From contig JAJVDF010000018.1 of assembly GCA_022410635.1 (NCBI GenBank), positions 4,328,231 through 4,392,230 on the forward strand: DNA of 64,000 bases. Reading direction: 5' to 3'. A model generated the notes under the pieces. That model saw nothing but the letters and a program-made list of their open reading frames with translations, was not told the DNA's origin and made no database searches. The translations under genes were made by a program, and so were the position numbers. This document shows positions 58,020-64,000 of the stretch, piece after piece. This DNA is from Tretioscincus oriximinensis (lineage: Eukaryota > Chordata > Lepidosauria > Squamata > Gymnophthalmidae). Positions within the stretch are counted from its first letter, which is position 1, and each line of letters starts with the position of its first letter.

Positions 58020-58495
58020 CATGCAGGTCAACATGAGAGAAGGGATTCCTTTAGATATTTTAGGGCAAAGCTATTTAAGACATTGTAAGCCAAAATTATA
58101 TTTTAACACTTTAAAAAAAAAAAAAAACATTTTGTATGTTCTTAGCCCAATCTGGATGATACCAAAGCAAAGACTGGTATAGCCAGAGCAATTCTGCCAA
58201 AAAGAGCTTGTGAGCTAACAGAAACTGGAAATAGGTACTCCTTGCCACCATCTCTACCTGAAGTGTCACTGCAGAGTCCAGGAGTAAACCCAGATTTTGC
58301 ACTTGCCTTTTCTAGGGCAATTAATCTCTGATCCAATACAATCTGATGTAGAATGTTTGGATTCAATCTTCTTTGGATTCAATTTATTGATGTAGGTCAA
58401 GTAATTTAACTACATCTTTTGATTTAGATGGCACAGAAAGAGCTGAATGTCTGTGTACTGATGACACCTCACTCCAAGATTTAATTTGCATTTGA
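58020..58495 (-). mobile_element. L2-type LINE 3' region (minus), first half
   Basis: GGATTCCTTTAGATATTTTA, AGCAGAGTCCAGGAGTAAACC-like and ATGGCACAGAAAGAGCTGAA correspond to the same L2 segment as 9300-9790. The sequence continues at 59336 after a CR1 insertion. Confidence 0.8.
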
Positions 58496-58499
58496 CTTT

Positions 58500-58625
58500 A
58501 TTCTTTTGTGGAAAGTGGTATGCATTCAGGCTAGCATAGGCCACAGTGGAATGAGTGCTAGTCCAGAAAGGCGTATGGACAAGCAGTGCCCCTTAGACCA
58601 CTTTCTAGATTAGAATAAAGAATAG
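58500..58625. mobile_element. Possible MITE fragment (M4-like)
   Basis: GCATTCAGGCTAGCATAGGC...CAGTGGAATGAGTGCTAG resembles the central part of the M4 elements (TGCTAGTGTAGGCTATGGCAGG). Ends are not defined. Confidence 0.35.
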
Positions 58626-58644
58626 AATGGGAGGAAGATGTCTG

Positions 58645-59335
58645 AGCAGCAGCACAGGTAAGAAGGACCTGGGTGTAATGGTAGATCACAGATTAAACAT
58701 GAGTCAATAATGTGAATTATCTGCAAAAAAAACAAACACAATCCTGGGATGTATCAAGAGGAGCATAGAATCTTGCTGATACGAAGTAATGATTCCTCTC
58801 TACAGTAGTTTGGTACGACCACACTTGGAATACTGTATTCATTTCTGGGGGGTCACAATTTAAAAAGGACATTGATAAACTAGANCAAGTTCAAAAGAGA
58901 GTTACAAGGATGGTGTGTGGTCTGGAAACCATGTCCTATGAGGAACGGTTAAAGGATCTAGGGATGTTTAGTCTGCAAAAGAGAAGACTGAGAGGAGTCC
59001 TGATAGCTGTCTGAAAATATCTGAAGGGCTGTCACAGAGCAGAGGGATCAGCACTGTNCTCATTAGCACATGGAAGGACTAGAAACAAAGGAATGAAACT
59101 GCAAGGGAGTAGATTCTGATTAGATATCAGAAAGAACTTTCTAACAGTGAGGGTAATAAACCAGTGGAACAGTTTGCCATAGGAAGTGGTGAGTTCGCCT
59201 TCACTGGAAGTCTTCAAATAGAGACTACACAGTCATCTGTCTGGGATGGTTTAATGAATCCTGGATTGAGCAGAGGGTTGGACCCGATGACTCTGGAGGT
59301 CCTTTCCAACTCTATCATTCTATGATTCTAAGTGC
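58645..59335 (+). mobile_element. CR1 LINE 3' end, inserted in an L2
   Basis: GACCTGGGTGTAATGGTAGA, TTTGGTACGACCACACTTGG, ATGTCCTATGAGGAACGGTT and the end GACTCTGGAGGTCCTTTCCA...CATTCTATGATTCTA match the CR1 at 49600. It extends further 5' than that copy but has more stops. L2 sequence of the opposite orientation lies on both sides. Confidence 0.93.
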
Positions 59336-59530
59336 AAACCACACCCAGATCTTCTGATTGCCAATAGCCTTATATAGATATTAAAAAGAATGGAAGATAA
59401 GATCAACTCCTGAAGAACCTTATGCATATAAGTGCCCCCATTTATGTCTACTTTTTGAGAACACCTACCATAAGACCATTTATAAAACATTTTATAATTA
59501 TGATGTTTTACAAAGAAATGGTAATTTTCC
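59336..59530 (-). mobile_element. L2-type LINE (minus), second half
   Basis: On the minus strand it reads ELILSSILFNIYIRLL, the reverse-transcriptase stretch usually seen as GxILSPMLFNIYM, continuing the L2 interrupted at 58495. Worn. Confidence 0.8.
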
Positions 59531-59601
59531 AAACTTCAGATTGGATATCTTACATGTCACTTGTGTCACATTTTTTATTCATTCTTCTTTCCCCTCCTCA
59601 G

Positions 59602-59686
59602 TGCCAACTTTGTGAAAAGTCCTTCATGAACTATTCATTTCTGCAAGCCCATATGCAGCGCAGGCACCCAGAAGCCACAGCAACTG
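59602..59686 (+). CDS. DZIP1L: DZIP1L, C2H2 zinc-finger exon
   Basis: The acceptor TTCTTTCCCCTCCTCAG leads into CQLCEKSFMNYSFLQAHMQR then RHPEATAT. This is a single C2H2 finger (C-x2-C-x12-H-x4-H), the diagnostic feature of the DZIP1 family, starting in phase 0 after the NYHK of the previous exon. It ends after one base of a split codon (ACT G|GTAAAC), which the next exon completes to glutamate. Confidence 0.94.
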
Positions 59687-60079
59687 GTAAACAAAAGGAG
59701 CATGTCTATCTGTAATTTGTGTAAGACTGTTTAGACCCAGGAACATAATCAAGGGGCAGTTGGTTAAATTGGAGTGCATGAATTAATATAGGAAGTGGTA
59801 GAATCAAAGAAAATTCCGCACCTAGGTTTGTCTCTGCTAATTGTAAATACAAACTATATTAGGCATTTTCTGACACCTAAAAATTATGTGAAAGAGGCAC
59901 GTAGGAGAAGATGAAAGTGAAAGTCAGCAAACCANGAGATTTTGAGTATCTACCCTACACTTTGGTGTAACAACATAGGAAAAAAAACCCTGACAAGGCA
60001 AGATTCTGTACCAGGAGTTCCAAATATAACCATATCTCCTCTCACAGGTTGCCTTCATACAGCGGCTAAAAACACACTT
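59687..60079. other. DZIP1L intron, no recognised feature
   Basis: AT-rich, nothing recognised. Confidence 0.45.
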
Positions 60080-60222
60080 TGTTCCTGTCCCCACAGAGCC
60101 TTATTCTTGGCTGTATCTCAAAATAGGAGCCTGCCATTTACATGCCAGTGTAAGCTATGGCAGGCCCTGAGTGTCATGAGAATGACCAAGCTCTCTACCA
60201 AGATATAACCCGGAACAGGGCC
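60080..60222. mobile_element. MITE, family M4, copy 3
   Basis: CCTGTCCCCACAGAGCCTTATTC at the left faces CCGGAACAGGGCC at the right, with the internal GCCATTTACATGCCAGTGTA and GCTATGGCAGGCCC blocks of the family. One arm has a deletion. Confidence 0.75.
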
Positions 60223-61404
60223 TATAAAATGATATTCTAAAGTAAAGCTATTCTGGCATTATTGTTTGCTGCCAAGAGAGTGGAATAGCAGTATGTGGAT
60301 CACATCTTTGTTTGAAATTTGTCCCAGTAATATCTTGTTGCACATAACTGGTTATTTCACAAGTGTGATTATCACCCCACACATACAATATATGTTCCTG
60401 CCATTTTGGAGTTCATCATATCCATGCTGCCTGCCTCATTTATAGCAGCTCCTGCTGGCACCGTCCAGTTTTTCTTGCTGCAAGAATTATTTTTGCAACA
60501 TTATATAACCCAATTATTTTGAAGCTGTGTTGGGATCACTGCAGAGACTTGTGTCAATCCCAACATAGTCCTGCATAATAACATTAAAAATAGCTTGTCT
60601 GGATGTAGCCTCAGTTTCATTGCTGCTGGCAACACAATTCTCCTTGAAAACACTAAAAACATGTTCCATTTCTGACTGAAGTACTTTTCTCTAATTAAAA
60701 TTATACTTTCAATGGAAAAAAATGCTTAAGCTGACTGGGGGATCCCTTCGTAATGTCATGATTTATATTAGTTTTTATTTGTTTTCTGCTCTGAGCCATA
60801 GTAAAAATCTAATGTTATTTCTAACTACAAAAATNATGCATTTTCTGAAAAAAGGACACATATTGCTGCATAAATAAAGATTTTGTNACATAACAAAACT
60901 TTCCCATTTCTAAAATATATACTGCTTCACATTTTTCTAGAAGTGATTTACATCATAAAATAATAAACAGTGGACATTCATACTTATTCTGTGTATGGAA
61001 AATCATGAACTTAGGATTTATTATTTGACTGCAAAGCATGGACTTCAAGACAAGTACAAAATAGTATGCATAAGATTTAAGTAACAACATTATAAAATAT
61101 ACATACTGGTAACTAGGAGAAAATTAAACTTTGAACTAGTGAGATGCTTTGTCCAGCAGAGGGCAGCAGTTGTGAAGCATTTGGCTGCAAAACTCAAGGT
61201 ATCATAATAGGAGCTGTTTCAAGGACACTGAAGTCAATAGCTTTGAATACATTTGACTTGATACCTGCATTTTCACTTGAACCAGAAATGGGGATAATGA
61301 AATGTAATAGTTTGCATTTAAAGTAATTTATTATTAATAATAATTTTGCTTATTTACTCACTGTGCATTTATGTTCAGCCTATATCCAAACGCTTCAATA
61401 AAAG
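60223..61404. other. DZIP1L intron, no recognised feature
   Basis: AT-rich intronic sequence; the 61144-61326 frame is chance. Confidence 0.45.
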
Positions 61405-61480
61405 ACTGTATGAGGCAGAATACTGAACTAGATGCGTTGTGGACAGATTCATCAGGCTCTTCTTACGCTTTTATGACATA
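61405..61480 (+). mobile_element. CR1-like LINE tail, remnant
   Basis: GAGGCAGAATACTGAACTAG and CAGGCTCTTCTTACGCTTTT match the final 75 bases of the element at 39125. Confidence 0.55.
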
Positions 61481-61569
61481 GTTAAGTAACATTTGGAGAA
61501 ACACATCTTGGCTACTCCTGATCTAGGAGTTCCAATAAAATGTAAAGTGATTTGGACAGTTTTAGAATG

Positions 61570-61825
61570 ATATAAGAGCAAGTCTTTTCTTGTGGTTAGA
61601 GTAGCAGACTCTTATCTGGAAATCTCCTAGTTCAATTCTGTACTCATGAAGCCAACTGGGTGAGCTTCAACTATCACAGTTCTCCGGAGCTCTCTCAGCT
61701 GCACTTTCTTTACAAAGTGTTTGTTATGAGGAGAAAAGCAGTAGAAATTATGGAAGTTGCTTTGAGTCCTTTCAGCTTAAGAAAAGTAGGGTATCAAAAC
61801 CAACTCTTATTTTCCTCCTCCTCCT
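61570..61825 (+). mobile_element. tRNA-headed SINE, family B
   Basis: TTGTGGTTAGAGTAGCAGAC, CTAGTTCAATTCTGTACTC (B-box region) and GTAGGGTATCAAAACCAACT match the copies at 11961 and 43861. It ends about 90 bases before the next DZIP1L exon. Confidence 0.88.
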
Positions 61826-61916
61826 TAAGTAATATTATAAATAGTTTGAAGCACTCCTGCTATCTCTGAATCTTGTTTCAAATATTTGAAATGCTGTTTC
61901 TGCATCAATTTTACAG

Positions 61917-62029
61917 AAAAAGAAAAGAAGAAACAAGTAGAGCAAATGGAAAGTGAAATAGAGGAATTGAAAATCAAGCTGAAGGAAACTCATGCCCAGC
62001 TGGAGGCTGAAAGCCAGTTTAGAACTCAG
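61917..62029 (+). CDS. DZIP1L: DZIP1L, coiled-coil exon
   Basis: The acceptor is CTGCATCAATTTTACAG. The first two bases complete the split Glu codon of the zinc-finger exon, then it reads KEKKKQVEQMESEIEELKIK and LKETHAQLEAESQFRTQ, ending phase 0 at CTCAG|GTATGA. It is the coil directly after the zinc finger, matching the EELRAKLK region of the human protein in position. Confidence 0.92.
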
Positions 62030-63142
62030 GTATGATTTCATGAAAACACAGTTAAAAAAAAATCTAAACTTCTAAAACCGCTTGGCTTGATGGAAGGCAA
62101 CATAGTAATTTCCAGGTTCATTTGGTCCCAGGTTCCATCAACTTGACTCAGCTTCTGGTTGGAACAAGTTGAATTGCATTCAAGTATTTGTAGTCAGTTG
62201 ACAACAACACAAAACGAATGCACAATAGTTATTGTGATAATGAGATCTTGTACCACAGCAACTTGTAGGATTGTTCTTGAATTCCAGTGAAAAAACAACC
62301 ACTCAAAAGGAGACATGGCAAGGGTTTGCTATTTCACTATTATCTTCTTGATAGGCCCTATTAGTTTGGATGCATGAAATAACTTTTTTAGTTGTGAATC
62401 TCCAATAAAACCCAAAGGTTTGTACTTCTGAGAAGTAGTGTGTAGGATCATGTCTCTGTGGGGAGGTGGTTAGATAAAAGCAGGACAGGAGGTCTATGTA
62501 TTTAATTACTATTTTTTTTAAAAAAAGCAATTGTTCAGCACCTGCTGAACTTTCCTCTTTGACACACTCATTAAAGATGCAGGAACATGTCCCTGCTTTT
62601 CTCTAGTAACCATATTGGTAGGGGAATCTGACATTCCAGACTATCTCTCCACTATGCTGCCATCCTATAAACTGGTTGGGATAAGATGCAGCAAACCCTT
62701 ACCTTTGCTGGAACAGTCTCTTCCTCATGTGAACAAGGTCTGTATTGGGACATCCTGTTCCTCAACAGCCCCTATGCTGGTGCGATGCACACCTTATGAT
62801 GGCACTTAAATGAGCACTACCACGACATACCAGATCATAAAAGCTTGTTGTCTGAAATCACTCCATGATCTTGTACACCACTCCTAGTTAGCTGTTAAAA
62901 CCAGATCTGGACACCATTTTGAGTGCCTTGGTCAGTCCATATGCCATCCTTTATAGATGGAGCAACTTAGAAGCCCTCAGGCTTCCACTATTCCATTTTA
63001 GTGTATCGCCTAGTCTAGGGTTACTACAAAAATGGCTAGGAAATTTTCAGCTTCAGAGGGTGTGGAAAAGAAGGACGTTCATTAGAAGCAGTGTATGATG
63101 TTTGAAGCATCTAGTAAAACAAAAACAAACTTTTCGACATTT
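62030..63142. other. DZIP1L intron, no recognised feature
   Basis: No exon or clear repeat. The frame at 62615-62809 is unsupported. Confidence 0.45.
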
Positions 63143-63600
63143 ACATAAGAACATAAGAACATAAGAAGAGCCAGACTGGATCAGGCCACAGCCCATCTAG
63201 TCCAGCATTCTGTTTCACACAGAGGCCCACCAGATGCACCTGGGCAGTCCGAACAGAGGAAAGCAAAATATGCTGCTCCTGTTCGTGACTCCCTGCAAAT
63301 GGTATTTCAANAGTCCTGCCTGTTGCTCCATCCCGGAGGCTACATCCAGACAACTANCTTAGTATCCATTTATACCCTTAGTGTCCATAAACCTGTCTAG
63401 TCCTGTCTTGAAACTATCCAAGCTGTTAGCTACCACTACCTCTTCAGGAAGTAAATTCCACAGGCCGATGCCCCTCTGGGTGAAAAAATACTTTCCTTTG
63501 TCTGTTCTCACTTTTCTACCCAACAGTTTTAAGGAGTGCCCTCTGGTCCTTGTGTTGTGTGATAGAGAAAACATTTTTTCTCTATTCACTCTGTCAAGTG
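63143..63600 (-). mobile_element. CR1-like LINE 3' end (minus)
   Basis: The minus-strand frame 63359-63589 reads RTRGHSLKLLGRKVRTDKGK, YFFTQRGIGLWNLLPEEVVV and SLDSFKTGLDRFMD, the C-terminus of a CR1/L2-type reverse transcriptase. The 3' UTR ends at CTTATGTTCTTATGTTCTTATG (minus strand). It is the best-preserved copy of this family here. Confidence 0.93.
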
Positions 63601-63865
63601 ACAGAGTGACATTTATTTAAACTGAAAAACTCCTGTTCCACTGTTTTTGCTTTGTTTATGGGTAATCGTAGCTTGGATCTGACTAGACCATTGTCCAGTT
63701 TTCTAACTGATACCTAAAGGCCATAAAAGATATTAAATCCATATAGCTAACATAGTAAATCCAGGGCAGGTGATACAAAACAATTATATATTGTTCTCCA
63801 TGCTGAGTTTTGAAGCATTTAAAACCAATGTATTTCTAATCTGGACATTGTTATTTCCTTCACAG

Positions 63866-64000
63866 GAAGCAGAGAACATTCGCCAGAGAGAAGAGGAAGG
63901 AAGGAGAAAATTTGAGAAATGGAAGGAAGAGGAAAGACTGAAGTTTCAGAGGGAAATGGAAGATCTCAGAAACCTTTTATTAACAGAATTCAAGGATATT
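63866..64000 (+). CDS. DZIP1L: DZIP1L, coiled-coil exon, runs off the window
   Basis: After GTTATTTCCTTCACAG, phase 0, it reads EAENIRQREEEGRRKFEKWK, EEERLKFQREMEDLRNLLL and TEFKDI to the last base. The order (IRQRE, KFEKWKEEE, EFKDI) mirrors the human DZIP1L segment with IHQRE, FDKWKEQE and DEFKNV. The gene's C-terminal half lies beyond the window. Confidence 0.93.

Noticed and set aside
1..64000. CRISPR array, operon, phage or toxin system
   Set aside because: The repeats are dispersed, not regularly spaced; genes have introns and vertebrate families; nothing prokaryotic is present.

Overview
This is a vertebrate nuclear window, most likely from a squamate reptile. The genes are split by GT-AG introns. 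The DNA between them is AT-rich and dense in L2-, CR1- and L1-type LINE fragments, two tRNA-headed SINE families and many short palindromic DNA-transposon relics. Isolated N bases show it is a draft assembly. There are no operons, CRISPR arrays, phage or bacterial mobile elements. The squamate call rests on the repeat landscape as I remember it and on gene order, not on a search.

Two genes are firmly recognised, both on the plus strand. A4GNT (alpha-1,4-N-acetylglucosaminyltransferase, Golgi mucin glycosylation) has two coding exons, 43023-43436 and 44461-45051, which join in phase to give a full 334-residue enzyme with its DXD motif. DZIP1L (ciliary zinc-finger/coiled-coil protein) has a CpG-island promoter near 51.2-51.9 kb. 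Its coding exons are at 57108-57686, 59602-59686, 61917-62029 and 63866 onward, and it runs off the right edge. A4GNT followed by DZIP1L in the same orientation is the order I know from human 3q22.3.

The left 40 kb holds an unidentified candidate: a chain of small plus-strand exons with good splice sites, mostly compatible phases and coiled-coil composition. The exons are at 10468, 11296, 15024, 15317, 18101, 19642, 20139, 20506, 21701, 25332 and 26455, and possibly 31813, 33976 and 39974. Its protein family was not recognised. One exon carries an in-frame TAG and one junction does not match in phase, so it may be a real gene with assembly errors, a gene with a missed exon, or a decaying gene.

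Region by region: 0-8.5 kb is mostly unrecognised AT-rich DNA with SINE, L1 and L2 fragments and a hairpin MITE. 8.5-26.5 kb is the candidate gene with L2, L1 and SINE insertions in its introns and an unusual CpG-rich block at 22 kb. 26.5-42.5 kb is gene-poor. 43-45 kb is A4GNT. 46-51 kb is repeats. 51 kb to the end is DZIP1L, whose introns hold MITEs, SINEs, an L2 split by a CR1, and a CR1-like fragment. A4GNT and DZIP1L are neighbours only by chromosome history; nothing here suggests they share a pathway.
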